From Chara braunii (taxonomy: Eukaryota > Streptophyta > Charophyceae > Charales > Characeae): DNA of 26,313 nucleotides. Under the pieces are notes generated by a model. The model had not been told where the DNA came from. It did not search any database and was given only the letters and a program-made list of their open reading frames with translations. The DNA is taken from positions 736,073-762,385 of the forward strand of contig BFEA01000071.1 in assembly GCA_003427395.1 (NCBI GenBank). The letters run 5' to 3'. The position numbers and the translations under genes are program-made. Position 1 is the first letter of the stretch. Each line of letters begins with the position of its first letter. This document shows, piece after piece, positions 8,712-18,585 of this stretch.

Positions 8712-10317
8712 ATGGCGGAATCAGGGAAGGCTGAGGGAGTTGAGAGTTCTGGGGAGACACCCCAGGTAAAACTTGAGATGAAAGTGCAGCTTGTAACACC
8801 TGTACCGCCTGACCCTTTAGAGGCTGAACTGCGGGCCCAAGAGGAGAAACTCCGCTTGCAGACCCAGGCAGTTGAGAACCTAAAGGCAGAGCTCAAGAGG
8901 AAGGAAGAGTATGCCAGAAGGCGGCCAGAAGAAAAGTGTTGATTGGAGATATGCAGAGGATTATGAGCCTCGGTACGACCAGTCAGGCAAGTAAGGATGA
9001 ATTCATCCTGCAGAATTCATCCTTCTGCAGGATGAGATTCACCGGTCCTACTTTACTAACTGGGATGACCAAATCTCAGGTCTGGAGACCAGCCATTCAG
9101 CTTTGTCAAAGAAGCTAGATGACATCTCTGCTCAACTGAACAACATTGCCAAACAACTGCAGATTACCCCTGTTCAAACTGTTCCCCTCTCTTCTGGCCC
9201 TTCTGCAGCACCTGTCCCAAAACCCCCACACTCCAGACCTACATCCCCACCTCTCACACCCAAGTCACCAGCACCCTCTCAGTCCTCAACCCCATTTGAG
9301 CCGCAGCGGCCCAAGCTGACCCCTCCACCAATGTTCTCAGGAGAAGATCCTAAGGTGGATGTGGCAGATTGGGTGACTGCGCAGCGAACCTACCTGAGTG
9401 GGTTCAAATGCGACGAGGATGTGAAGGTGTTAGCCATCCTGGCACGGCTGGAGAGGACTGCACTAAAATGGTGCACCTCCACCTCCAGCAAGCAGGGGAT
9501 GGAGATGGCTGATTGGGCGCAGAGGCTGGGGGTGGCTGGATTTCTGCAGGCCCTGCAGGACCGGTTTGCAGACAAGGAGCAGGCAAGAAAGGCTGCAGAT
9601 AAAATTCTGCGCCTGGGCCAGAAAAAGTTTGATGGCTCCTTGTCCAAACTGTATTCCACCTTTGAGAGTCTGACATCGACTCCAGGGTTGGAGATGAGTG
9701 AGCAGGATCTGCTCATTCATTTCCTGAGGGCAGCGCCTGAGCAATTCCAGCTTGCTCTCTTCTCTCAGGGCCACAAGGACTGGAGGTCCTTTGGCAGAGA
9801 AGCCCTGGACTTGGAATCCAAGCTCCATGTCCAGGAAGCACCTTCTGAAGGAAGGAAGGGGCCCTCCTCCAAAGGGCGAAGGAGGAGGAAGGGCGCCTTG
9901 TTTGCTGCTGCAGCGTCTGGTTCTGATAGTGACGCAGCATCCCAGGGTGGGAGCCCTCCACCTGGGACTGCATCATCATCAGCTGCAGATCCTGTTCTTG
10001 CCCTGGCTGATGCTTTGATGGGCTTGGCAAAGGGAAAGGCCCCAACCCAGAAAGCACCAACCAGTCGCCAGGGGAAAGGGAAGGGACGTGCCTCTTCCCC
10101 TGGGGCCCAGAGAGTACCTCTATCACGAGACGTCCGCTGGCCAGCTGATCCACTTGATCCTTCCACCTTCCCCTGGCATGCACTCAGGATCCAGGAGGGA
10201 GTTTGGAGGAAGAGGAAGGATAAGGGGATCTGCCTGAGATGCGAGGCGGACCACTTCCTCAAGGACTGTCCCAGTATGCCTCGTAGGTCTGCAGGCAGCT
10301 CTAGTTCAAAAAACTAG
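8712..10317 (+). pseudogene. gag: gag of the younger element, N-terminal frame breaks
   Basis: Structural Gag polyprotein forming the retrotransposon particle and binding its RNA. The likely start is ATG 8712 (MAESGK...), followed by an acidic and Lys/Glu-rich coiled-coil-like segment (8800-8935). Near 8928-8936 the sense frame shifts, and the new frame meets TAA 8992 and TGA 8998. From 9001 it is open to TAG 10315-10317. This part has a Ser/Pro-rich linker (9190-9310), a Retrotrans_gag-like core (PPPMFSGEDPKVDVADW, then alpha-helical sequence to about 9830), a basic KGRRRRKG patch near 9870, and a terminal zinc knuckle CLRCEADHFLKDC (10231-10269). The knuckle spacing is CX2CX3HX4C, one residue shorter than the usual CX2CX4HX4C. 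A 14-base tandem duplication at 8999-9022 lies at the break. The stop immediately follows an A-AAA-AAC heptamer. Confidence 0.88.
10308..10314 (+). promoter_or_regulatory. Candidate -1 ribosomal frameshift heptamer A-AAA-AAC
   Basis: In the gag frame the bases read TCA AAA AAC TAG, so A-AAA-AAC fits the X-XXY-YYZ slippery pattern and is followed at once by the gag stop. A -1 slip enters exactly the pol frame, which is open from here to 10517. Downstream, CAGAGAG (10320-10326) can pair with CTCTCTG (10365-10371). Inside that, TGGAAG (10330-10335) can pair with CTTCCA (10345-10350), and its loop CAGCA (10336-10340) can pair with TGCTG (10355-10359), a possible pseudoknot. An alternative is loss of one A from an ancestral A7 run that kept gag-pol in one frame. 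Confidence 0.5.
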
Positions 10318-13300
10318 AGCAGAGAGAGGTGGAAGCAGCAGCTCCTTCCAGCAGTGCTGATTCCCTCTCTGACAGAGGTGAATCTTCACATTCTCTCGCT
10401 GGTATTTTTATTTCCAGAGTTGCATTGGCAGGGTCTTTCACTTTTGAAGACTCTGAGTTGGATGAGACGTGGGAGGAGGACGATGCTCAGACTATTGCTG
10501 ATCTTTTCCTGTCTTTGTAGGAGAAGAAGAAGCACCCGTCTGAACTCATCCTGCTTCGACCCTACATCCTGGGAGCCAAGATCAAAGGGCTCTTGGACTG
10601 TGGGGCTACTCGCAACTTCATCTCCCCCAAGGCAGTCAACAAACTGCACTTGGATCAGACATTGGTGAAGCTGCAACAACCGTTAGAGGTCCGGATTGGG
10701 GACTCTTCCACAGTCAGGATTACCACTGATGTCAAGGGCCTACCTGTGTCCTTTGGCAAGCAGGGGGAAGTCAGGCATCGCCTGAACTTCTATGTGTTCC
10801 CTAACGTTCCCTTTGACCTTGTCTTCTCGATGCAGTGGCTTGGTGCCACCAATCCTAGGATTGACAGGCGGATTCCTAGGGTTGAGCTGCCTGACCGGCA
10901 TGGGGTCTATCGCCCTTGTATGCTCGCTAACGAGTACCATCCTGCCAGCAGCTGTTATTGCATGAGTGCTCGCAAGTTTTTGCGATTCTCACGCCAGACT
11001 GCCCACGCTCGTCTATTTGTGGCTTATGTCAAACAGACTGACGTGGAGACTGCTCCCTGTCCCTCTCAGATTCAGCAGGTGGTAGACCGCTTCTCAGATC
11101 TTATGGAGGAGCCTACTGGACTTGTCCATAGGCAAACCAAACATAAGATTGAGATCCTGCCTGGCTCGGTCCCTCCCAAGGGTCGGGTCTACAGGATGTC
11201 TCCTGCTGAACTTGAAGAGCTCAGGAAACAGTTAGAGACCCTGACCAGCAAGGGCTGGATTAGGCCCAGCACATCTGAGTTTGGAGCACCAGTCCTTTTT
11301 GTTCCAAAGGGGAATGGTGAGTTCAGGATGTGCGTGGACTACCGTGGTCTCAACAAAATCACGAGGAAGTCTATAGAGCCCCTTCCTCGCATTGATGACC
11401 TGTTGGACATGGTGCAGGGTTGTACTATTTTCAGCAAGATCGATCTCAAATCTGGCTACCACCAGATTGAGATGGTTGAAGGCGATGTCCACAGGACAAC
11501 CTTCAAAACCAGATATGGGACTTACGAGTACCTGGTTATGCCATTCGGTCTTTGCAATGCGCCAGGCACCTTCCAAACAGAGATGCACCGCATACTGAGG
11601 CCTTACCTGGACAAGTTCGTAGTTGTCTACCTTGATGACATCTTGGTATTCAGTCGTTCTGTCCAGGAGCATGCGCAGCATCTGGCTCTGGTCCTCCAGG
11701 CCTTGCGTGCTAACCAGTATAAGATTAACAGGGAGAAATCCTCCTTTGGGGTTCCCTCTGTAATCTATCTGGGACACGTGATTTCTGGAGACGGGTTGGC
11801 TCTTGAAGCAACAAAAGTTGCTGTAGTTCAGGACTGGCCGCGACCTGCTAACATTCGTGATGTCCGGTCTTTCTTGGGGCTTGCATCCTACTACAGGAAG
11901 TTCATCAAGAACTTCTCAGCGATTGCAGCTCCCCTGACTGATCTTACAAAGAAATTCACTTCCTTTCTTTGGACGTCAGAATGTTAGGAGGCGTTTACAC
12001 GTCTCAAGGAGGCCTTGATTCGTCCCCCTGTCCTGAAGCTACCTGACCCTACTTTGCCTTTTGTACTGACTACTGATGCTAGCCAGTATGGTGTAGGGGC
12101 GGTACTTCAGCAGGATGATGGGAATGGTCTGCAACCCATTGAGTATATGAGCAAGAAGATCAAGACCAAGAAGCTGCAGGACTCTACCTATGAGAAGGAG
12201 CTCTATGCTCTTGTGTCAGCGCTCAAGCATTGGAAGCATTTTCTCCTAGGTAGGCACTTCAAGATCTTTTCAGATCACTCCACCCTTCAGTGGATGAAGT
12301 CCCAGGGAGAGCTGAATGACAAGCTTGCTTGCTATATCCAGTTCATTGACATGTTTGACTTTGAACTGAGACACAAGAAGGGCTGCTACAATAGAGTCGC
12401 AGATGCCCTTTCTCAAAGGCCTCACGCTCTCTTTCTGATCTCCTTTACTCACTCGTTTGGAGAGAGGACACGTCAGACCATTGCCCAGTTGCTGCCCCAG
12501 GATGAGATCTTTGGGCCTATTGTGAGGAATCTCCAGGACGATCCTGCCTCTGAACCAGGATACTCTCTGGTCTCAGGCCTGCTGTACACGTGCAGCATAG
12601 GCGAGGAGTGCCTGTGCATTCCCCAGGACCGCGAGCTGAGGACACTTCTGATGTCAGAATGTCATGACGCTCGTGGTCACTTTGGTGCCCTCAAATCTTA
12701 TGCAGCCCTGTCGCAGCGCTTCTTCTGGAAGGAGATGAGGAGTAACATGCTGCATTATGTGGAAACCTGTGAGTTGTGCCAAAGGAACAAGGTGGTACGT
12801 CGACCTCCCCTTGGCTTACTCAAACCCCTACCTATCCCTGATGCTCCTGCACAGTCAGTTTCTATTGATTTCACTAACTTGGGTAGGACCACACCACGAG
12901 GTATGCGTCAGGTCATGGTATGTGTGGATCGGTTTTCCAAATATGCAGAGTTCATCCCCTTACCAGCTGAGGCTCGTGTGCCCGCCGTTCAGGCGGCTTT
13001 TGCTGACAGGTGGGTTACACATCATGGACCACCCACCTCCATTGTCAGTGACAGAGATCCCCGTTTTTGCAGCAATGAATGACAATCCTACTCCAGGGAT
13101 TACCTTCATTCGAGGTTGGACATGACATCTGGTCGTCATCCTGAAGCCAATGGTCAGGCTGAAGTGATGAACCAGATTCTGTTCCAATTGTTGCGTCTTG
13201 TGATCAGTCCAGATCAGCAGGACTGGGACCTCCATCTGAGTCGTGCACAGCTTGTGTATAACACGTCTGTACACTCCTCGACTGGTTTCACACCCTACCG

Positions 13301-13961
13301 GTTACAATGGGGTCGTGAACCACGGAAGCCTCTCGATGATATCATCGACAAGGCTACCCCTACGCCGTCACCTGGAACTGCAGAGTTCACCAGGCGTTAC
13401 CCTGTGGACATAGAGCGTGCCCGTGCTAACCTGTTGAAAGCCCAAAAGGCTATGATTCAACAGGCCAATAAGCACAGGTGTCCTTCTACGATTCGCACAG
13501 GTGACTGGGTGTGGGTACTCAGTTCTGAGCTGTCACGAGAGGAGGACATTTCGCCTAAGCTGCTGCCACGATATATGGGTCCATGGCAGGTCTTAGATAC
13601 AGTGGGAGCTGATGCGTTTAGACCGTCCTATAACGTGGACGTCCCTCTGCATCTACAAACCTACCCTGTCTTTCATGCATCTAAGTTGTTGCCATTCATG
13701 CCAGCTGATGCATTTCCAGACAGGCCTCCTCAATTCGGTCCCCCTATCCCTGGCAAAGGGTATGAGGTCGAATCTGTGGAGGATGAGTCAGGGACAGGTC
13801 CAGATAAGGAGTATCTTGTGAAGTTTTCATACCAGCCACACACTGAAGATCGCTGGTTTACTCGCAAGGAACTCCTGAAGACAGCTAAGTCTGTCATCCT
13901 CAGATATGAGGCAGCACAGAAGGGGGTATCCCTTCGGCGCTCTGCACGCCTACGCCCCTAG
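10314..13961 (+). pseudogene. pol: pol of the younger element: PR-RT-RNase H-INT-chromodomain-like, three stops
   Basis: One frame runs the whole length, broken by TAG 10518-10520, TAG 11985-11987 and TGA 13080-13082. Protease: the active-site motif is DCGA (10596-10607), a variant of D-S/T-G-A. Reverse transcriptase: FRMCVDYRGLNK near 11330, MPFGLCNAPGTF near 11550, catalytic YLDD at 11628-11639, and YLGHVIS then FLGLASYYRKF in the connection. RNase H: TTDASQYGVGAVL near 12070, YEKELYALV near 12190, and SDHSTLQWM near 12275. Integrase: zinc motif HDARGHFG...CELCQ (12662-12785) and catalytic triad Asp 12867, Asp 13050, Glu 13161. Then come the C-terminal YPVFHASKLL motif and a chromodomain-like tail (YEVESVEDE, EYLVKF, DRWFTRKEL). 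The TGA lies between the second Asp and the Glu. Each stop is explicable by one C-to-T-type change, so this is a recently damaged rather than rearranged pol. Confidence 0.93.
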
Positions 13962-13976
13962 CTCGGAGGTCCTCGC

Positions 13977-13994
13977 TCCGGGGGAGGGTAGGTC
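13977..13994 (+). promoter_or_regulatory. Polypurine tract region, younger element
   Basis: CCGGGGGAGGGTAGGTC precedes the 3' LTR start at 13995. The GGGGGAGGG core, a few bases upstream of the LTR, is the likely primer for plus-strand DNA synthesis. It is less clean than the old element's tract because TAGGTC separates it from the LTR. Confidence 0.6.
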
Positions 13995-15249
13995 TGCAAT
14001 GACTTGCTGTTTTCTGGTCGCTTGTAGCCTCTCTCTGTCGAGGTTGTACTATAGGTAGGACAGATTCATAATTTTGTTTGGCTGAGGGCTAACCGAGAGA
14101 CCTACTTGTGAGGGAAATTCTTGAGGGACATATCTGCAAATCCGAGAAAATACAGGCCTGGTACTAACTTGATTCCCTACAGCTACCCTAACTGCGGATA
14201 GCAGGCCCGGGCTACCCCTAGACAGACAGGCCCTATGGGCCTATTTTGAATAGACGGTCCTATAGCCTATAGCCAGGTCCGGTAGAGGCCGAGAGGCCGA
14301 AACAGATACGGTACCGGTCGGTCAGTCAGTCCGGTCTAGGTCGGTGTAGGCTAGAAGTAGGATGGGGACATCGGTTCAGGGCTTTTGGGCAGTTGGTACC
14401 GTGTACATCGCTGCTGCGCTACGCGTGAACCGGAAGTGCTGACGGCTCAGCGTGGAGGAAGACGGGCATAGCCAGACCATCGGAGTGCAGGCCATAGCTG
14501 GGACCTGNGCTGTACTCGGCCAGCACGCAGGGGCTGACAGAGGTCTGGGTTATCGAGGTCTGCTGGAGGCGAGAGAGATTGGTGCCCTGCTGGACCCTCC
14601 TCTGGAGTGGGGTCCCAGAGGGTTTGCGCTGCAGCCATAGCTGCAGCTTCTTCATCTCAGAGGTCATCTGATCAGGGTTTGGTGGCGCTGCTGCAGGCTT
14701 CCACCCGGGAAGCCTCCCGACACTTCGTCATCATCAGATACTATAGTGCTGGTCTTCTTCTTCATCCTCTAAGTGGCACTTGGCCTCAAAGGCCTGTTTC
14801 AGGGTGGCGCTGCCCCCAGGAGTCTGTATTTGGGTGGCGCTTGATGTTTCAGGGCTCAGGGGGTGTTCCGAGGGTTAATTAGGGTTGGAGAGTGAAGTGC
14901 TGCTCAATTTTGAGCAGCGCGCTGTAGTTCTGGATTGATCCTGACATTTTGAGACTCTGAGTTTAATAAACAGTGTGTAACTGTGTTTGGACTATCATCG
15001 TTTCATTGTTTCCTGGATGTGATCTGCTCGGCTTTTCTCTATGACTGGTTGTGAGGATTGAATGGAGTGAATTGCACTTGCAGTGTACCCTGTCATATCG
15101 CATGGACAAGTCTTCCGCTGTGTTTATCTCTCCCTGTGCGGTGTGATACTCCTATCCTCTCCCCTTCCTTCTGTGTGTGTATGGGCATGTGCAGAAGTTT
15201 ATGTGAGTGAGTGTTGGCCTTCAGGCAACGTACAACCAGAATCATAACA
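13995..15249 (+). repeat. 3' LTR of the younger element (1255 bp)
   Basis: Aligns base for base with 5941-7195, with roughly 30-35 substitutions by eye, mostly transitions. It starts TGCAATGACTTGC and ends AATCATAACA. It contains AATAAA at 14965-14970, the hairpin counterpart at 14897-14920 (one G-U pair), and an N at 14508 homologous to the N at 6454. Beyond 15249 the old minus-strand element resumes. Confidence 0.95.
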
Positions 15250-15419
15250 AGATGGTCCATCCGGTGCATCCCCGACTATATCCAAAACTTCCCACGGCCC
15301 AAAGTTCTGCGGCATGAGTTTCCTTGAAATACCCAGTTCCTGTCCCAGCTCAGATGATTTAACTCACACTCTTTCCCCTACTTGGAATGCAGATGGCCGT
15401 CTATGTCTGTTCTCAGATG
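15250..15419 (-). pseudogene. pol: Old element pol fragment: integrase C-terminal domain, first half
   Basis: About 170 bases of the old element trapped between two insertions. The minus strand encodes the start of the integrase C-terminal domain: FQVGERV, SSELGQ, then MPQNFGPWEVLD, ending at the junction with the younger LTR. The domain continues at 5940-5580. A TGA near 15365 stands where this family has Trp (VWV-like context). On the other side the frame breaks at 15419/15420 and resumes at 16738, across the solo-LTR insertion. Confidence 0.8.
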
Positions 15420-15896
15420 TGTTACATGCCCAGTTGGGCGATGTACGTAATAACCAAGGATCCGCAATGTGATGAAAAGGACTGAATGGACAATGTAGTG
15501 CAAGTAGAATCTCAACAAGCAATGTGCATTCCGATACATACAAAATGGTGCTGAATAGCGCAGGGAAGACTTAGATACAAATCCTGACCTGACCGAGACT
15601 GACCTCATTCACGTAGTATAAGATAGCGAAGCAGAATGCTAGAATGCTAATGACTAGCCCAATCAATGTTTGAACGCAGACCAAACATACATCGTGTCCA
15701 TCACAAGGTGTGAAGGAGCCTGGCGCTGTACACAGGAAGAAAGCGCCAGATCCAGACATACACAGACGAAGAGGAGGGGATCAGACAAAGAGAGGGGGAG
15801 AGATGGGAATGTCGTCAACACCAAGTCTTTGTCACAAGTCCCAAATAATCCCTTGTCGCAATGTCTGAAGCCCAAAAGTCGAGTCTGGATCCAATC

Positions 15897-15961
<65 letters not shown>

Positions 15962-16737
15962 GTCTGCTGATGCAGTGAAGTCAGATAATAAGAAGGTGAG
16001 AGGGAGATGGTGGACTGAGAAGAGGAAGAAGAAGAACTCTCTCTCTGTCACGAGCCAGATACTAACCTGTGAAGTTGGCGCTGTGCTGCAGGTACCTCGA
16101 AGACGAAGATGGAGCAACGGCGCTGCAGGTAGGTACTCCTGGCCTCCGCCCAATCTCTCTCTCTCTAGTGCTATCCTAGCGATGGCGCCCAGAGCTGAAG
16201 ACTACAGCTACCTACTGCGCCCAGCGCTGAAGACTAAGGCTAACGCTACCACTACTGCAGCGCTCCCTCCAGAGTGTTGCTGCCGAATCCTGAAGACTAC
16301 TGACTGCCTCCTGCCTACTCGTGAAGTGCATGGGAAGTCCCTATGTACTACCTCGCCTGCCTCGTGACTGCCTGCAGGGCGAGCCAGGCCGAGGAGACTG
16401 CTCTTGCCCATGCCGAAGTGTGCCGGGGGCTGGAGCTGCAGCATCTGCTGAGGCTGTCGTGGGAACAGGCTAAGAATAGCCTCTTCCCAAAACCCTGGTT
16501 CGGTGCCTGAGTTTCAGGGCCGGTCGTTCTGATGAACGACAAAAAATGGCCCTTCATTTCAGGCTAAAAAGGCTATTGCCATTTTTACTCTGAAACGACA
16601 CAGGGTCTGTAGGCCCCTGTTTTTCAGACTTTCGGGCTGAACAGACATGGCGCCTGTAGGCCCTGGTTTTCAGGCTTTCAGCCTGAGGGATGCAGGGCCT
16701 GGAAAATGGCCCTCGTGTGCAGGCGCAACATGTAACA
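15420..16737. mobile_element. Probable solo LTR (1318 bp) inserted in the old integrase
   Basis: This segment interrupts the old integrase reading frame. It starts TGTTACATG and ends CATGTAACA, a perfect 9-base terminal inverted repeat with TG...CA ends as in many LTRs. GATG flanks it on both sides (15416-15419 and 16738-16741). If the insertion ends one base earlier (AC), the flanking duplication is the 5-base AGATG. Removing the insertion rejoins the old coding frame cleanly. It carries no coding motifs but a (TC)28 microsatellite, so a solo LTR left by LTR-LTR recombination is the simplest reading. Orientation cannot be decided. A non-autonomous TIR element is the alternative. Confidence 0.72.
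15903..15958 (+). repeat. (TC)28 dinucleotide microsatellite
   Basis: Fifty-six bases of uninterrupted TC repeat, preceded by a short imperfect extension from 15895, inside the probable solo LTR. A shorter (CT)n run recurs near 16151-16167. Long alternating Ser-Leu or Glu-Arg frames across it are artefacts of the repeat. Confidence 0.97.
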
Positions 16738-18585
16738 GATGCTACCACAACGTTCTGAGCTTTCCCAATCTGTTCTACAGCCTGCTGCAGCATCTGGTCA
16801 TACTTGACAGTGAATTCTATGTTGCCAGGTGCTGCTGTGGGCTGGTTCTCAAGCAGCAGAAAGTCAAGAGCAGATTTGGGCTTCCAACCGAGATGCAACT
16901 GGTTGGGAGTCACGCCGGTAGTGCACATGATTGTTGTACAGGCTGACGATGAGGGGTAACTTCTCATCCCAGTCATCCTGATTCGGCTTGATATAATGTC
17001 GGAGCAGATGTTGCCCTACCCTGTCCATTTGCTCTGCCTGGCCATTGGACTCAGGGGGATTCCCTGATGTCATCTGCAATTGAGTTCCCATCTGCTGGGC
17101 TGTACTCTACCACAGTTCGCATGTGCATCTGACATCCCTGTCACTAACTATAGACTTAGGAAGACCGAAGTCACACACCCGATTATCCATAAACAACTTT
17201 TATGGCAATCAGTCTAGCATACTTACTAAATCTGTCCAGATGAGGAAGATGTGTCGTTTGCTGCTCTTGCTGGTCACGAGGGTATCCATGGAGTCCATGA
17301 AGACGCTCAGACCAGGGCCAGCAGGAATCGGCAAGGACTTGAGAAGCCCAAGCGATGCCGGCGTTCTTGGTTTGTCACGCTGACAAACCTGGCACTTCTC
17401 TACATACTTCTTCGCATCATCGATCATCGTGGGCGACCAGAAACGCTGTACTAAGTTTGCTGATGTTTTCTTGAACCCAAAATGACCGGTTGCATCGGGA
17501 AACTTTCCTAGAAATAAACCACGCAAAGACTCTCTAGACGGGACACACAACCATTTATTCCCAGCCTTCTCGAGGAACAGCAAGCCCTCTACCAACACAA
17601 ACTCATCAGAAATGTCTTTATCTTTGGCCTCGAGCTTGCGGATGATTTTCGACATGAATGGGTTCTCTTGATAGGCTTCCATGACAGATCGAGTCACATC
17701 ATCGAATATTTCGACCTCAAAAACTACTCCGCCCATATAGTCCGCCCTTCTAGACAACTCATCCGCTATACCTTATTGTACTCTCCTCTGAGATGGTCCA
17801 GTTTGAAGTCATACATATCAATCGCTTCAATCCATCGTTTTAAAGCGTCAGAGAGAGCAGGTTGCATCTTAATCCTGCGAAGAGTCTCATGGTCAGGTCT
17901 CATATAGAAAAATCTGCCAAGGAGGCAGTGCCTCCAATGAATCAATGCCTTGTATAGGGCATAGAGTTCATGCTCATGGGTGGACTTAGCTAGCTATTGA
18001 GACGACATCTTCTTACTCATGTACTCAATCGGCCTCAACTTTTTCCCCTCCTGCTGCGCAAGGACCGCGCCAATGTCGTATTGACTGACTTCCGAGGTCA
18101 CAATGAAAGGCTTTTCAGGATCGGGAAGCTTAAAAACTTCATGGTGCATGAGGGACACTTCAGTCTCTTGAAGGCTGCCTCGCACCCATCTGTCCACTCC
18201 CACGGGGTGTCAAGCCATGCGAGGTCTGTAAGTGGTGAAGCTATAGTACTTTACTTCCTTACAAACGGGCGATCGTAGCCCCTCAACTTTTTCCGCTCTT
18301 GCTTCGCAAGGACCGCGCCAATGCCATAGTGACTGCCATCCGTGGTCACAACGAAAAACTTTTCAGGATCGGGAAGCTTCAAGACTTCATAGTGCGTGAG
18401 GGCATACTTCAGTCTCTTGAAGGTTGCCTCACACTCATCTGTCCACTCCCATGGTGTCAAGGCGCGTGAGCTCCGTCAATGGGGAAGCTATAGTACTATA
18501 ATTCTTTACAAACGGTCGATAGTAGCCCGTCCTCCCCAAGAAAGACCTCACCTTAGTCACAGACTGGGGTTTGGGCCAGTCACGT
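16738..18585 (-). pseudogene. pol: Old element pol: RT connection, RNase H and integrase core, broken
   Basis: Minus-strand remnants in order. RT connection: DWPKPQS and [11 protein letters not shown], 18580-18500. RNase H: LPDPEK, TTDGSHYGIGAVL at 18400-18300, and a second diverged copy at 18280-18033. Integrase: GHFG (17490) and CQVCQ (17390) of the zinc domain, although the first His position reads Pro (KFPDATGHFG). The core follows with VFMDSMDTLVTS (first Asp region near 17290), SIVSDRD (near 17140) and ESNGQAEQ (near 17040), then a segment ending KAQNVVVAS at 16738. Multiple TGA/TAG stops and frame changes occur. It continues at 15419 after the solo-LTR insertion and is cut from the RT body by the 18586-20868 insertion. 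Confidence 0.85.
18033..18527 (-). repeat. Diverged tandem duplication of the RNase H N-terminal region
   Basis: Two copies, 18033-18280 and 18281-18527 (about 248 and 247 bases), are arranged head to tail. Both start on the plus strand with CCTCAACTTTTTCC and end with GTAGCC. Each encodes the RT connection end plus the start of RNase H, up to KKLR. The RT-proximal copy keeps the catalytic-type TTDGS; the integrase-proximal copy reads VTSEVS, losing the Asp. The copies differ at many positions, so the duplication is old. Confidence 0.85.

Larger units (their letters stand above)
5941..15249 (+). mobile_element. Younger full-length Ty3/gypsy LTR retrotransposon
   Basis: A structurally complete element: 5' LTR 5941-7195, PBS 7198-7209, leader, gag, pol (PR-RT-RH-INT-chromodomain-like), polypurine tract, 3' LTR 13995-15249. 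The LTRs align without net length change at a constant offset of 8054. It is inserted in the integrase C-terminal coding region of the old minus-strand element. AGAT flanks both sides (5937-5940 and 15250-15253) if the LTR ends in CA at 15249. If it ends one base earlier in AC, the duplication is the 5-base AAGAT. About 30-35 LTR differences by eye, mostly C/T or G/A, give roughly 97% identity. Gag frame breaks and three pol stops make autonomous activity unlikely. Confidence 0.95.

Noticed and set aside
10518-11987. Reassigned genetic code (TAG = Gln, as in some ulvophyte algae) to explain the TAG codons in pol
   Set aside because: gag and pol of the same element end in TAG at expected C-termini (10315, 13959), and TGA also interrupts pol. 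Ordinary decay explains all of these.
15670-16153. Ser-Leu and Glu-Arg repeat proteins on both strands
   Set aside because: They are translations of the (TC)28 microsatellite and its surroundings.
15420-16737. MITE or other cut-and-paste DNA transposon
   Set aside because: The TG...CA termini and the 4-5 base flanking repeat fit an LTR better. Not fully excluded, so it is kept as an alternative in the feature entry.
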